DNA of 64,000 bases from Salipiger thiooxidans (GTDB lineage: Bacteria; Pseudomonadota; Alphaproteobacteria; Rhodobacterales; Rhodobacteraceae), in NCBI RefSeq assembly GCF_900102075.1, contig NZ_FNAV01000014.1, forward strand, positions 108,361 to 172,360, written 5' to 3'. Both the position numbers and the translations under genes were made by a program. How positions within the stretch are numbered: the stretch's first letter is position 1; every line of letters begins with the position of its first letter. Positions 7,831 to 16,624 of this stretch are shown here, piece after piece. The notes under the pieces were generated by a model. The model was not told the origin of the DNA and made no database searches. It saw only the letters and a program-made list of their open reading frames with translations.

Positions 7831-10116
7831 TCATTCGCCGACGCAATCGGCGAAGTAGCGGGTCTGCCCGTCCTCGCCGGTTTCCACCACCAGACCGTGG
7901 ATGTCGGTCTCGAAGCCCGGGCATTCGCGCGCGAACTCGCGGTTGAAGCGCAGGTAGTCGACGATCTTGGTGTTGAACACCTCGCCCGGGATCAGCAGCG
8001 GGATGCCCGGCGGGTAGGGGGTCACGAGGCTGGTGGTCACGCGGCCCTCGAGATCGTCGATGGCGACCCGCTCGGTCTTGCGCCGCGCAATATGCGCGAA
8101 GGCATCCGAGGGCGTCATCGCCGGGCGGTGATCGCTGAGGTAGATCTCGGTCGACAGCCGCGCCACGTCGTACTTGGCGTAAAGCGCGTGCACGTGCTGG
8201 CAGAGATCGTAGAGCCCCATCTTCTCGTACCGCGACTGCTTGGCGCAGAACTCGGGCATCACCCGCCACAGCGGCTGGTTCTTGTCGTAGTCGTCCTTGA
8301 ACTGCTGCAGCGCCGCCAGCAGGGTGTTCCAGCGGCCCTTGGTGATGCCGATGGTGAACATGATGAAGAAGCTGTAAAGCCCGGTCTTCTCGACCACCAC
8401 GCCATGCTCGGTCAGGTACTTCGACACGATCGAGGCGGGAATGCCGGTGTCGCCGAAGTTGCCCTCGATATCGAGCCCAGGTGTTATGATCGTCGCCTTG
8501 ATCGGGTCGAGCATGTTGAAGCCCGGCGCCATGTCGCCGAAGCCGTGCCACGCATCCGCGCCCGAGCTCTCGACGCCCTCGCTGTCGGTCTTCTTGAGCT
8601 CCCAGTCGCGGGTGCGGCCGATGCCTTCCTCGGCCAGCTGGTCAGGGCCCCAGACCTTGAACCACCAGTCGTTGCCGTATTCCTCGTCGACCTTGCGCAT
8701 CGCCCGGCGGAAATCGAGCGCCTCGTCGAGGCTTTCCTCCACCAGCGCGGTGCCGCCCGGAGGCTCCATCATCGCCGCCGCCACGTCGCAGCTCGCGATG
8801 ATCGAGTATTGCGGCGAGGTCGAGGTGTGCATCAGGTAGCTCTCGTTGAAGAGGTGCCGGTCGAGCTTGGTCTCCTCGCTGTCCTGCACCAGCACGTGGC
8901 TGGCCTGGCTGATGCCGGCGAGCAGCTTGTGCACCGACTGGGTGGCATAGGTCACCGAGTGCTTGGTGCGGCCCCGCTTGCGGCCCATCGAGTGGTAGCT
9001 GCCGTAGAACGGGTGGAAGGCCGCGTGCGGCAGCCATGCCTCGTCGAAGTGCAGGTTTTCGACCCAGCCGTCGAGCATCCGCTTGATCTCTTCGGTGTTG
9101 TAGAGAACCCCGTCGTAGGTCGACTGGGTCAGCGTCATGATCCGCGGCTGCACCGCGTCGGCGTCATAGCCCTCGAGCAGCGGGTTCTCGCGGATCTTGG
9201 CCTTGATGGTCTCGGGCTCGAACTCGGAATGCGGGATCGGGCCGATGATGCCGAAGTGGTTCCGCGTCGGGCGCAAGAACACAGGGATCGCGCCGGTCAT
9301 GATGATCGAATGCAGGATCGACTTGTGGCAGTTGCGGTCCACGACGACCACGTCGCCGGGCGCCACGGTGTGGTGCCAGACCATCTTGTTCGAGGTCGAG
9401 GTGCCGTTGGTCACGAAGAAGCAGTGATCGGCGTTGAAGATCCGCGCGGCGTTGCGCTCGGAGGCGCCGATGGCGCCGTTGTGGTCGAGCAGCTGGCCCA
9501 GTTCCTCGACCGCGTTGCAGACGTCGGCGCGCAGCATGTTCTCGCCGTAGAACTGGTGGTACATCTGTCCGATCGGCGATTTCAGGAACGCCACGCCGCC
9601 GGAGTGGCCGGGACAGTGCCACGAGTACGACCCGTCCTCGGCGTAATCCAGAAGCTCCTTGAAGAACGGCGGCTGGATGCCCTCGAGATACCCCTTGGCC
9701 TCGCGGATGATGTGGCGGGCGACGAACTCGGGCGTATCCTCGAACATGTGGATGAAGCCGTGCAGCTCGCGCAGGATGTCGTTGGGCAGGTGCCGCGAGG
9801 TCTTGGTCTCGCCGTAGACGTAGATCGGCACGTCGGCGTTCTTCCAGCGCACTTCCTCGATGAAGGTGCGCAGGCTCAGCACTGCCGGATCAAGATCGGG
9901 GCCGGGGGTGAACTCCTCGTCGTCGATCGAGAGGACAAAGGCGCTGGCACGGCTCTGCTGCTGCGCGAATTGCGACAGGTCGCCGTAGCTGGTGACGCCC
10001 AGCACCTCGAAGCCTTCTTTCTCTATGGCCTCGGCCAGCGCACGAATGCCCAGCCCCGAGGTGTTTTCGGAGCGGAAATCCTCGTCGATGATGACAATGG
10101 GGAAACGGAACTTCAT
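7831..10116 (-). CDS. Orn/Lys/Arg decarboxylase (PLP-dependent, fold-type I)
   Basis: A 761-residue pyridoxal-phosphate amino acid decarboxylase of the bacterial inducible type. It has an N-terminal flavodoxin-like wing domain (about residues 1-130), the PLP domain with DEAW and the cofactor lysine in SVHK, and the C-terminal domain with TPYPPGIPLLIPGE. It removes CO2 from a basic amino acid to give a diamine (agmatine, cadaverine or putrescine). The exact substrate cannot be decided here, since arginine, lysine and ornithine enzymes share these motifs. It is monocistronic, with a terminator downstream at 7792-7824. Confidence 0.88.
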   Translation of the reverse strand: MKFRFPIVIIDEDFRSENTSGLGIRALAEAIEKEGFEVLGVTSYGDLSQFAQQQSRASAFVLSIDDEEFTPGPDLDPAVLSLRTFIEEVRWKNADVPIYVYGETKTSRHLPNDILRELHGFIHMFEDTPEFVARHIIREAKGYLEGIQPPFFKELLDYAEDGSYSWHCPGHSGGVAFLKSPIGQMYHQFYGENMLRADVCNAVEELGQLLDHNGAIGASERNAARIFNADHCFFVTNGTSTSNKMVWHHTVAPGDVVVVDRNCHKSILHSIIMTGAIPVFLRPTRNHFGIIGPIPHSEFEPETIKAKIRENPLLEGYDADAVQPRIMTLTQSTYDGVLYNTEEIKRMLDGWVENLHFDEAWLPHAAFHPFYGSYHSMGRKRGRTKHSVTYATQSVHKLLAGISQASHVLVQDSEETKLDRHLFNESYLMHTSTSPQYSIIASCDVAAAMMEPPGGTALVEESLDEALDFRRAMRKVDEEYGNDWWFKVWGPDQLAEEGIGRTRDWELKKTDSEGVESSGADAWHGFGDMAPGFNMLDPIKATIITPGLDIEGNFGDTGIPASIVSKYLTEHGVVVEKTGLYSFFIMFTIGITKGRWNTLLAALQQFKDDYDKNQPLWRVMPEFCAKQSRYEKMGLYDLCQHVHALYAKYDVARLSTEIYLSDHRPAMTPSDAFAHIARRKTERVAIDDLEGRVTTSLVTPYPPGIPLLIPGEVFNTKIVDYLRFNREFARECPGFETDIHGLVVETGEDGQTRYFADCVGE

Positions 10117-10283
10117 GTGCCTCTCCTCTCGGCCGGCGTGGGAAGTGTCCTTGTCCTTTCATCGTTCGGGCGCCCGAACGTCAAGGGCCGATGCCATGCG
10201 GTTCCTGCTGGCAGAGCCCGGCGCGATCACGAAAAAGGGCGCGCTGGTGGTGGCGCGCCCTCATCGGGGCCCGGAAGGGTCGT

Positions 10284-10850
10284 TCAGCGCGCCAGCCAGC
10301 CGCCGTCGACGTTGATGACGGCGCCGGTGACATCGGTCGCCGCGGGCGAGGCGAGGAAGGCGGCGGTGCCGCCGATGTCCGAAGGCTCGCCCCAGCGGCC
10401 CGCCGGGATGCGCCCGGGGATGGCCTTCGAGCGCCCGGGGTCGTCGCGCAGCGCCTCGGTGTTGTTGGTGGCGATGTAGCCCGGCGCGATGGCGTTCACG
10501 GTGATCCGGTGCGGCGCCCATTCGTTGGCGAGGATCTTGGTGACCCCCGCGACGCCGTGCTTGGAGGCGGTGTAGGCCGGCACCCGGATGCCGCCCTGGA
10601 AGGACAGCAGCGAGGCGATGTTGACGATGGCCATCTCGCGGGGGTCGAGGAAGCTTGGGGTTCTGGTCTCCTCGACCTTGTCGAGCGTCAGCGCCCCGCC
10701 GGCGGGCACCGCGCCGCCAAGGCTGAAGCGGTCGCAATGGGTGTAGATCAGCCGGATTTCACCGTCGCGGAACATGCGCTTGCCAATGAAATGCTCGCGC
10801 AGTTCTTCGGTCCACATGTCGCGGGCGTGGCGGGTCTCGACGCTCAGCAT
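10284..10850 (-). pseudogene. In-frame KduI-KduD chimera left by an internal deletion
   Basis: A continuous 188-codon frame. Residues 1 to about 74 match the N-terminus of 5-keto-4-deoxyuronate isomerase KduI (RLIYTHCDRFSLGGAVP). From about residue 76 the sequence is the C-terminal half of 2-deoxy-D-gluconate 3-dehydrogenase KduD (NIASLLSFQGGIRVPAYTASK through VINVDGGWLAR). The junction (codons for IVNI, about 10617-10628) lies where both parents have a similar IVNI-like stretch, as expected for a deletion through short homology. The product lacks the KduI metal site and the KduD Rossmann glycine motif, but keeps YTASK. It is almost certainly non-functional in pectin/uronate catabolism. Confidence 0.85.
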
Positions 10851-10908
10851 GGTGCGTCCTCTCCGTCTGATCGCGTGGCGTTGCGGCCGGGCCCTTAGCT
10901 TGATGATG

Positions 10909-10938
10909 TCATACAATATGGCCAAACCATCATATGAT
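10909..10938 (-). promoter_or_regulatory. Probable GntR-type operator upstream of the kduI-kduD chimera
   Basis: The element contains TCATACAA (10909-10916; TTGTATGA read in the direction of the gene) and a perfect palindrome ATCATATGAT (10929-10938). Read on the minus strand, TTGTATGACAT resembles the TnGTnnnACnA pattern of FadR-subfamily GntR regulators. The same 8-mer TCATACAA occurs at 48103-48110 before the surviving gntR gene. The assignment is inferred from pattern only. Confidence 0.4.
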
Positions 10939-11058
10939 AAGCAATCTGCGCTGTAATACATCTGACAGATCAAGCGCGTTATGGGGCGGATGCTGACCTG
11001 CGGCAGATCTGCAGGCAGCGCTGCGGAGCGGCTTGCTTGACGAACGGGTTTCGAGATA

Positions 11059-11082
11059 CTATCTAGCCAGATAGCTAGATAG
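11059..11082 (+). promoter_or_regulatory. Inverted-repeat operator of the toxin-antitoxin operon
   Basis: CTATCTAG (11059-11066) and its exact reverse complement CTAGATAG (11075-11082) flank an 8-nt spacer that itself repeats agatag. The repeat ends at the ribosome-binding site (ggagag) of the antitoxin gene, so antitoxin binding here would block the promoter or translation start. This is the arrangement expected for Phd/YefM autoregulation. Confidence 0.6.
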
Positions 11083-11093
11083 GAGAGACTCCC

Positions 11094-11336
11094 ATGCTGA
11101 CCCTGCAAGATGCAAAGAACCGCTTCAGCGCGGTGGTGGACGCGGCGCTCGCCGGCCGTCCGCAGGAGGTCTCGCGCCGGGGCAAGCCCGCCGTCGTGGT
11201 GGTCTCGGCCGAGGAATACCACCGGCTGGTCCACGCCGCGCAGGCCCGCCGCGAGAGCTTTGCCGATCACCTCATGGCCTTCCCGGGCGACGAGTTGCCC
11301 CGGGCCGAAGTTGCGCCGCGGAACGTCACCTTTTGA
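11094..11336 (+). CDS. Type II antitoxin, Phd/YefM family
   Basis: An 80-residue DNA-binding antitoxin. The N-terminal Phd/YefM fold is clear (LQDAKNRFSAVVDAAL, then RRGKPAVVVVSAEEYHRL), followed by a short C-terminal tail that would wrap the toxin. It neutralises the PIN-domain product of the overlapping downstream gene and probably represses its own promoter at the palindrome 11059-11082. The ATG at 11094 has gaga-rich ribosome-binding sequence 7-10 bp upstream. Confidence 0.85.
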   Translation: MLTLQDAKNRFSAVVDAALAGRPQEVSRRGKPAVVVVSAEEYHRLVHAAQARRESFADHLMAFPGDELPRAEVAPRNVTF

Positions 11337-11740
11337 TCCACATCCTCGACACCAACGTGATCTCGGCGGTGCGTCGGGCCGACCGTGCGCCGCAGGTCGC
11401 CCGCTGGCTGGGCGCGCAGGCCGAGACCGACCTCTATCTCAGTGTGGTGACGCTGGGCGAGATCGAGCGTGGCATCCGCCTGCAGGAGCCGCGCAACCCC
11501 GATTTCGCCCGTGACCTCCGGCTCTGGCTCGAGCGCACGGTGACGGTCTTCGCCGACCGGCTGCTCGCGTTCGACGCCGCGGATGCGATGATCTGGGGGG
11601 AGCTCTCGGCGCGGCTCGGTCACAACGGAGCGGACCTGATGATCGCCGCGCAGGCGCTGGCGCGCGACGCCGCCGTGGTCACCGGCAACGTCTCGGATTT
11701 CGAGCCCACGGGCGCGCGGGTGGTGAACCCGTTCGACTGA
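11333..11740 (+). CDS. PIN-domain toxin (VapC/FitB-like ribonuclease)
   Basis: A 135-residue PIN nuclease with the acidic metal-binding residues in place: Asp in ILDTNVIS, Glu in TLGEIERGI, and Asp in NGADLMIAAQAL, with a final VVTGNVSDFE. It should cleave RNA when freed from the antitoxin. The start codon is a TTG at 11333 overlapping the antitoxin stop by 4 bp (TTGA), which would keep toxin synthesis below antitoxin synthesis. All key residues are present, so it looks intact. Confidence 0.85.
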   Translation: MIHILDTNVISAVRRADRAPQVARWLGAQAETDLYLSVVTLGEIERGIRLQEPRNPDFARDLRLWLERTVTVFADRLLAFDAADAMIWGELSARLGHNGADLMIAAQALARDAAVVTGNVSDFEPTGARVVNPFD

Positions 11741-11754
11741 CGCGGCACTGGGGC

Positions 11755-12993
11755 TCAGCTGGTGGCGATCCCTGCGCCGACGCGCTCGGCGAAGCGGTCG
11801 AAGAGATGCTCGGCCCCCATCTGCCCGCCCTTGAGCAGGATGCGCATCCGGTCCCGGCGCGGGTCGGGATGGCCGGCGCGGCAGACGCTGACCCCGGCCC
11901 CGAGCGTGCTTTCGTAGTCGAGCGTGTCGAACCCCAGCCCCGAGCAGATGCGGCTGGAGGTGTCGCCCCCCGCAAGCCCGAGATAGCCGATCTCGGCCCG
12001 CGCCAGCACCGCCGCGATGAACGCGCAGGAACGGTCGGCGAGCGCGTCGGGGCTGAGCCCGTAGTCGAGCTCGGGCAGCAGGTGCGCGAGCACCGGGATG
12101 CCGTCCTTCAGAAGCCTCGCGGCGGTCTCGACGGGCTCGGCCGAGGCCAAAGCCTCGGGCGTCAGCGGCAGCTTGCGGTAGGCCCGCGCCCTGCCCACCT
12201 GCGCCTGCGTCACCGCCGAGCGGCTGCCCGCGAAGAACAGCAGCCCCGACGACTGCGGCGGCGGGGCAGGGACCGGCGGCGTGGAGCTCGCGTCACCGCC
12301 GAGGATCTCGGCCACGGAGCTGGCGCCGATCAGCAGTTGCCGCCCGCCCGCCGCGCGCAGGGCCTCGCCGATCTGCGCAAGGTCGGTATCCGAAACAGCA
12401 TCGCACAGCACCGGTCCGGCGCGGAACCGCGCGACGCAGCCTGCGGTATCGGCAAGCTCGGCGTGGCCGAGCTTCGACAGCCCTTCCAGCCCCTGCCGCC
12501 CGAGATGCAGGGCAAGATCCGCCTCGCCCATCGGGGTGACCGGGTGGCGGCTCATCACCGGGTGGCGGTCGCTGCGGTGAACGGCGCCGTCGGGCCCGCG
12601 CGCGAAGAGATTGCCGAAGACGCAGTAGCGCCCGAGGCTCGGCTGGCCGCCGATCACCGCCACGATGTCGGGGGCGAAACGCTCGGCCAGCGCCTGTGCG
12701 ACCGCGCCGATGGAGCCGATATGCGGCGCGGAATCGAAGGTCGAGCAGACCTTGAGGTGCAGCACCCCGGGCGCCTCGGCGGCGATGCGGGGCCAGAGCC
12801 GGGCGACCTCGGTCCGCGCCCGCTCGGGCGGCAGCGAGCGCAGGTCCGTGGGCAGGCCCAGCACGTCGAGCCCGGTGGTCCCGGCCTGGGGCGACATCAG
12901 CATCCGCGTCCGCAGCCCGCCGCGCGCGTAGGTGGCGAGGCTGTCCGAGGCGCCGGTGAAGTCGTCGCCGACGAAGACGATCCGTGCGCCCAT
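11755..12993 (-). CDS. oiaK: DUF1537 four-carbon acid sugar kinase, OiaK-like (3-oxo-isoapionate kinase)
   Basis: A 412-residue kinase of the DUF1537 family: the N-terminal substrate domain starts VFVGDDFTGASDS, and the C-terminal nucleotide-binding domain contains GGDTSSRI and LKGGQMG. Characterised relatives phosphorylate sugar acids such as threonate, erythronate and 3-oxo-isoapionate. Here it lies 1 bp downstream of a RuBisCO-like protein gene. That is the pairing known for OiaK and OiaX, in which 3-oxo-isoapionate is phosphorylated and then decarboxylated. The gene symbol rests on that context and on similarity; another sugar acid remains possible. Confidence 0.7.
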   Translation of the reverse strand: MGARIVFVGDDFTGASDSLATYARGGLRTRMLMSPQAGTTGLDVLGLPTDLRSLPPERARTEVARLWPRIAAEAPGVLHLKVCSTFDSAPHIGSIGAVAQALAERFAPDIVAVIGGQPSLGRYCVFGNLFARGPDGAVHRSDRHPVMSRHPVTPMGEADLALHLGRQGLEGLSKLGHAELADTAGCVARFRAGPVLCDAVSDTDLAQIGEALRAAGGRQLLIGASSVAEILGGDASSTPPVPAPPPQSSGLLFFAGSRSAVTQAQVGRARAYRKLPLTPEALASAEPVETAARLLKDGIPVLAHLLPELDYGLSPDALADRSCAFIAAVLARAEIGYLGLAGGDTSSRICSGLGFDTLDYESTLGAGVSVCRAGHPDPRRDRMRILLKGGQMGAEHLFDRFAERVGAGIATS

Positions 12994-12994
12994 C

Positions 12995-14260
12995 TCAGCG
13001 CGCCCCGAAGAAGTCCAGCGCCCCGGCGAGCGCCTTGTGGGCGATGGCGCCGTCCTGCAGCGAGCGGCCCGCCTTCAGCACTTCATTGGCCTCGTGCAGC
13101 GAGGCAATGCCCGCCTGCGGCCCGCCGGGATGGGCGAGGATGCCGCCGCCGCACATGAACATCAGGTCATGCGACTGCGCCGCCTGCAGCGTCTCCGGCA
13201 GGGTCCCGGCCCATTGCCCTGACGAGAAGGCGGGCATCACCGCATCGGCGGGCCCGCCCTTGCAGAGCGGCTGCAGGCAGGCGCGGGCGGCCTCGGTGAC
13301 CTCGTCTGCGGTGTCGACGAACTTGCCGCCGATGCCGTGTACGTGCATGTGGTCGATCCCCGCGAGGCGGTAGAGCGCGTGGTAGGCTTGGAAGCCCATG
13401 CCCAGAAGCGGATGGCGGCTCATGGCGCCAAAGCCGTTGCGGTGGGCGTGGATCGCCAGATCGGTGTGGGCGCGCAGCGTCTGCATCCCCGAGAGGCCGC
13501 ACCAGTTGAGGCTTGCCATGACGCAGGAGCCGCCCTCGTCCCGGACGAGATCGGCGTGGCGGCGCATGGCGTCGGTCTCGTCGGTGATGTTGAAGGCCAT
13601 CATCACCCGGCGCCCGGTGCGGTCCTCCCAGTTGCGGATCACCTCCATAACGGCGGGCACGCGCTCGGACAGGGGCGCAATGTCGGGATTGGCGCAGACC
13701 TCGTCATCCTTGATGAAGTCGACGCCCGCGGCGCAGAGCTGGTCGACCAGCGATGCGATCTCGACCGGGCGCATGCCGACGTTGGGCTTGATGATGGTGC
13801 CGAAGATCGGTCGGTCCGCGACGCCGAGGATCCTGCGCGTCCCGGCGATGCCGTGGACCGGCAGCGGGTAGCGGGCGCGATAGCTCCCCGGGATATCGAG
13901 CGACACAAGCTTCAGCCCGGTGATCTCGCCGATGTCGTAGAGGTTTCCCGAGACCGTCGCTGCCAGCGTCGGCAGGTTGCGCCCGATGTTGCCGGTCGGG
14001 AAGGCGATGCGCACGCGGGCGCGGCGGAAGGGGCCGGGGGGCGCCTTGCGGGCGACGTAGGCCGAGTGCAACGTCGGTGCCGCCGCCTCCTCCAGCAGCT
14101 CGACCGAGAGCACCTCGGCGGCGGCGCGGGCGCGCAGCTCGTCGGTCTCGCCCGCGACGCGGACGAAGGTACCCGAGGATTGCTCGCCCGCCATCATCGC
14201 TGCCACGTCTTCGGGCGGGTAGGGGGTCTCGAGCAGGTATTCAGCGACGATCCGTTCCAT
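12995..14260 (-). CDS. oiaX: RuBisCO-like protein, OiaX-like (3-oxo-isoapionate-4-phosphate decarboxylase)
   Basis: A 421-residue RuBisCO-like protein. Counterparts of RuBisCO active-site positions are visible: Lys in GTIIKPNVGM, the carbamate-type cluster FIKDDE, His-Arg in HAHRNG, His in HVHGIGGK with the loop-6-like Lys, Ser in SSGQW, and the phosphate loop CGGGILAHPGG. This suggests an active enzyme that binds a phosphorylated sugar acid. Known OiaX decarboxylates 3-oxo-isoapionate 4-phosphate to L-erythrulose 1-phosphate, and the downstream DUF1537 kinase supports that assignment. The start at 14260 gives MERIVAEYLLET. It is not a CO2-fixing RuBisCO. Confidence 0.75.
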   Translation of the reverse strand: MERIVAEYLLETPYPPEDVAAMMAGEQSSGTFVRVAGETDELRARAAAEVLSVELLEEAAAPTLHSAYVARKAPPGPFRRARVRIAFPTGNIGRNLPTLAATVSGNLYDIGEITGLKLVSLDIPGSYRARYPLPVHGIAGTRRILGVADRPIFGTIIKPNVGMRPVEIASLVDQLCAAGVDFIKDDEVCANPDIAPLSERVPAVMEVIRNWEDRTGRRVMMAFNITDETDAMRRHADLVRDEGGSCVMASLNWCGLSGMQTLRAHTDLAIHAHRNGFGAMSRHPLLGMGFQAYHALYRLAGIDHMHVHGIGGKFVDTADEVTEAARACLQPLCKGGPADAVMPAFSSGQWAGTLPETLQAAQSHDLMFMCGGGILAHPGGPQAGIASLHEANEVLKAGRSLQDGAIAHKALAGALDFFGAR

Positions 14261-14268
14261 CGCCGGCC

Positions 14269-14808
14269 TCAGAGCTTCGACAGGTCCGGGAAGGGCCGCA
14301 CCGGGTCGGAGCCGTCCCAGCCCTCGGAGGCGTCGCGGATCATGTCGAACATGGTGCCCTTGGGGCCCAGCACCTCGGAGAGCTCGATGCAGGTGCCCGG
14401 GTGATGCTCTTCGGCGAAATAGGCGAAGCGGCCGTTCTGGCCGACGCAGCCCGACATCTTCACGGTGAAGCCGCGGTCCAGCATCATCTGCAGGTCGGCG
14501 TCGTAGTCCCTGGTCCAGAACGCCATGTGCTGCAGGCCGCGCAGGCCCTTCTGCATGTAGTCGCGGTACATCGACGGCACGTCGTTGCGGCACTGGATCA
14601 GCTCGACCTGCATCGGGCCGGAGTTCGCCAGTGCCACCGAGTTGTGCGGCTGGTAGCTTTCGCCGTCGAAGCGGTAATCCTCGATCGGAACCTGCGGATT
14701 GTAGAACCACGGGCCCACGCCCATGGTCTCGGACCAGTATTTCATGCCCGCCTCGATGTCGTCGACGACGTAGCCGAGCTGGCGGATTGGGCCAAGAAAG
14801 GTGCTCAT
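14269..14808 (-). CDS. VOC-superfamily (glyoxalase-like) protein in the sugar-acid operon
   Basis: A 179-residue protein with paired beta-alpha-beta-beta-beta modules of the vicinal oxygen chelate fold (GPIRQLGYVVDDIEAGMKYW near the start; GLRGLQHMAFWTRDYDADL near residue 105). The His in RGLQHMAFW and the Glu in TCIELSEV are in positions that usually bind metal in glyoxalase-type enzymes. It lies between the TRAP permease and the RuBisCO-like gene, with 8 bp gaps to each, so it is very likely cotranscribed. No known step of apionate catabolism uses a VOC enzyme; an epimerase, lyase or dioxygenase role is possible but unproven. Confidence 0.75.
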   Translation of the reverse strand: MSTFLGPIRQLGYVVDDIEAGMKYWSETMGVGPWFYNPQVPIEDYRFDGESYQPHNSVALANSGPMQVELIQCRNDVPSMYRDYMQKGLRGLQHMAFWTRDYDADLQMMLDRGFTVKMSGCVGQNGRFAYFAEEHHPGTCIELSEVLGPKGTMFDMIRDASEGWDGSDPVRPFPDLSKL

Positions 14809-14816
14809 GGGGAACC

Positions 14817-16094
14817 TCAGTTCATCAGGTTTTCGGGGAGCCAGGTGGACAGCGCAGGTACGGCGGAGACCACCAGCAGGGACAGGAGCAGCGGGATGAA
14901 GAAGGGCATCACCCCGGCGATCACCTTGGAGATGGGCATCTTGGTGATGATGGTGATCATGTAGAGGCTCATGCCGACGGGCGGGGTCAGCAGGCCGATC
15001 ATCAGGTTCAGCACGAAGACGATGCCCAGCTGCAGCGGATCCACCCCGGCGGCGGTCAGCGCCGGCGCCACGATGGGCGCGATGATCAGGATGGCGGCGA
15101 TGCTCTCGAGCACCATGCCGACGATCAGCAGCAGGACGTTGACCAGCAGGAGCAGCACCAGCGGGTTCTCGGAGAGGCCGAGCAGCAGCGCCGAAGCCTT
15201 CATCGGAACCTGGTCCAGGGTCAGAACCCAGGCGAAGAGCGCGGCGGTGGCGACCACGAAGAGGATGTTCGCCGTGGCCTCGACCGTGTCGCGCAGCGCC
15301 TCGAGGATCGCCCGGCCGTTGAGCGATCGGTAGATGAAGATGCCGATCAGCATGGCATAGGCCACGGTCACGCCCGCCACCTCGGTGGGCCCGAAGTAGC
15401 CGCTCATCAGCCCGCCGATCAGCAGCACCGGCGCCAAAAGCGCGGGGAACGAGATCGCGGCCTTTTTCGCCACGTCGCGGGGTCTGGCGCTGACGTCGTC
15501 GCGGGGCAGGCCCTTGACGCGGGCGACGATGGCGACCTGCGCCATCAGCAGCGCGGTCAGCAGAAGGGCCGGGACGATGCCCGCGAGCAGCAGCTTCACA
15601 GCCGAGACGTTGGCGACCGACGCGTAGATGATGATCGGGATCGAGGGCGGGAAGATCGGGCCGATGGTGGCGGCTGCCACGGTGAGCCCGGCCGCGAAAT
15701 CCTCGCGGTAGCCCTGTGCCTTCATCTGATTGATCTGGATCGCCCCCAGCGCGCCGATGTCGGCCAGCGCCGCGCCGGAGACGCCCGAGAAGATCAGCGA
15801 GACGAAGACGCTCACCTGCGCCACGGCGCCCCGGATGCGGCCGAAGATCATCCGCACGAGGTCGAAGAGGTGGGTGGTCACGCCGGTCGCGTTGAGCAGC
15901 GAGGCGGCGAAGATGAACAGCGGCACCGCCAGCAGCGGCGAGCTGTCCAGCGCGTTCAGGCTGCGCTGCGCCAGCACCGAGACCGGCAGGCCCTGGGTGA
16001 CGATCACCACGGCGGAGGACAGGCCGAGGCACACGGCGATCGGTGCGCCGAGGGCCAGCAGCACGGCGAAAATGCTCAGAAGGAGAAGGCTCAT
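14817..16094 (-). CDS. TRAP transporter large permease (DctM type)
   Basis: A 425-residue membrane protein with about 12 hydrophobic segments and typical DctM signatures (PLFIFAASLL, FVSLIFSGVSGAALADIGALG, TIGPIFPPSIPIIIYA, LTPPVGMSLY). It forms the ion-coupled channel of a tripartite importer with the small permease (4 bp overlap) and the periplasmic receptor encoded upstream. By operon position the cargo is probably the sugar acid metabolised by the RuBisCO-like and kinase products. Confidence 0.9.
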   Translation of the reverse strand: MSLLLLSIFAVLLALGAPIAVCLGLSSAVVIVTQGLPVSVLAQRSLNALDSSPLLAVPLFIFAASLLNATGVTTHLFDLVRMIFGRIRGAVAQVSVFVSLIFSGVSGAALADIGALGAIQINQMKAQGYREDFAAGLTVAAATIGPIFPPSIPIIIYASVANVSAVKLLLAGIVPALLLTALLMAQVAIVARVKGLPRDDVSARPRDVAKKAAISFPALLAPVLLIGGLMSGYFGPTEVAGVTVAYAMLIGIFIYRSLNGRAILEALRDTVEATANILFVVATAALFAWVLTLDQVPMKASALLLGLSENPLVLLLLVNVLLLIVGMVLESIAAILIIAPIVAPALTAAGVDPLQLGIVFVLNLMIGLLTPPVGMSLYMITIITKMPISKVIAGVMPFFIPLLLSLLVVSAVPALSTWLPENLMN

Positions 16095-16624
16095 ATGGGT
16101 AGTCCGGTCTCGTCCCGGTTGTCATGATAGGCGGCGCCGGGCAGCCGTCCGCGCAGGGCCGAGACGACCCGGGTGAGGGCTACGGCGGCAAGGAAGAGGC
16201 TGCCGGTGAGCGCGAGGCTGTAGTAGACCCAGTTCGGCACCTGCATCGCGGGCGTCAGGAACTTGCCGGCGCGGGGCAGGAACTCGGCGAAGCTCCAGAG
16301 CATCAGCACGGCGAAGGCGAGCGTGGCGAGGTCGGCGATCAGCGTCATCGCCTTGCGGACGCCCTTGGGCGACATGTCGGGCAGCATCGTCACGGCGACC
16401 AGCACCTGGCGCCCGGCGAGGCAGGGCACCGACAGGAACACCAGCCCGATGCACGAGAACCGCGCCAGCTCGTCCGCCCAGGGCAGCCCGAGGTCGAGGA
16501 AGTTGCGCGCCGCCACCTGCAGCACCACGAGGAGGGCCATCAGCGCGAGCAACGCCATGCCAAGCCAGATGCCGCACTGGACGAGCCGCGCGAGTGACGC
16601 GCGGCCCGGAGTTTCCCGTGCCAT
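16091..16624 (-). CDS. TRAP transporter small permease (DctQ type)
   Basis: A 177-residue protein with four hydrophobic segments. The DctQ pattern is visible in VLQVAARNFLDLGLPWADELARFSCIGLVFL. Its start touches the stop of the receptor gene (TGATG), and its end overlaps the large permease by 4 bp, so the three transporter genes are translationally coupled. Confidence 0.88.
   Translation of the reverse strand: MARETPGRASLARLVQCGIWLGMALLALMALLVVLQVAARNFLDLGLPWADELARFSCIGLVFLSVPCLAGRQVLVAVTMLPDMSPKGVRKAMTLIADLATLAFAVLMLWSFAEFLPRAGKFLTPAMQVPNWVYYSLALTGSLFLAAVALTRVVSALRGRLPGAAYHDNRDETGLPI

Noticed and set aside
12995..14260. True CO2-fixing RuBisCO large subunit
   Set aside because: It has RuBisCO-like spacing, but the neighbours are sugar-acid catabolic genes and there is no phosphoribulokinase or small subunit gene. 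It fits the RuBisCO-like OiaX type.
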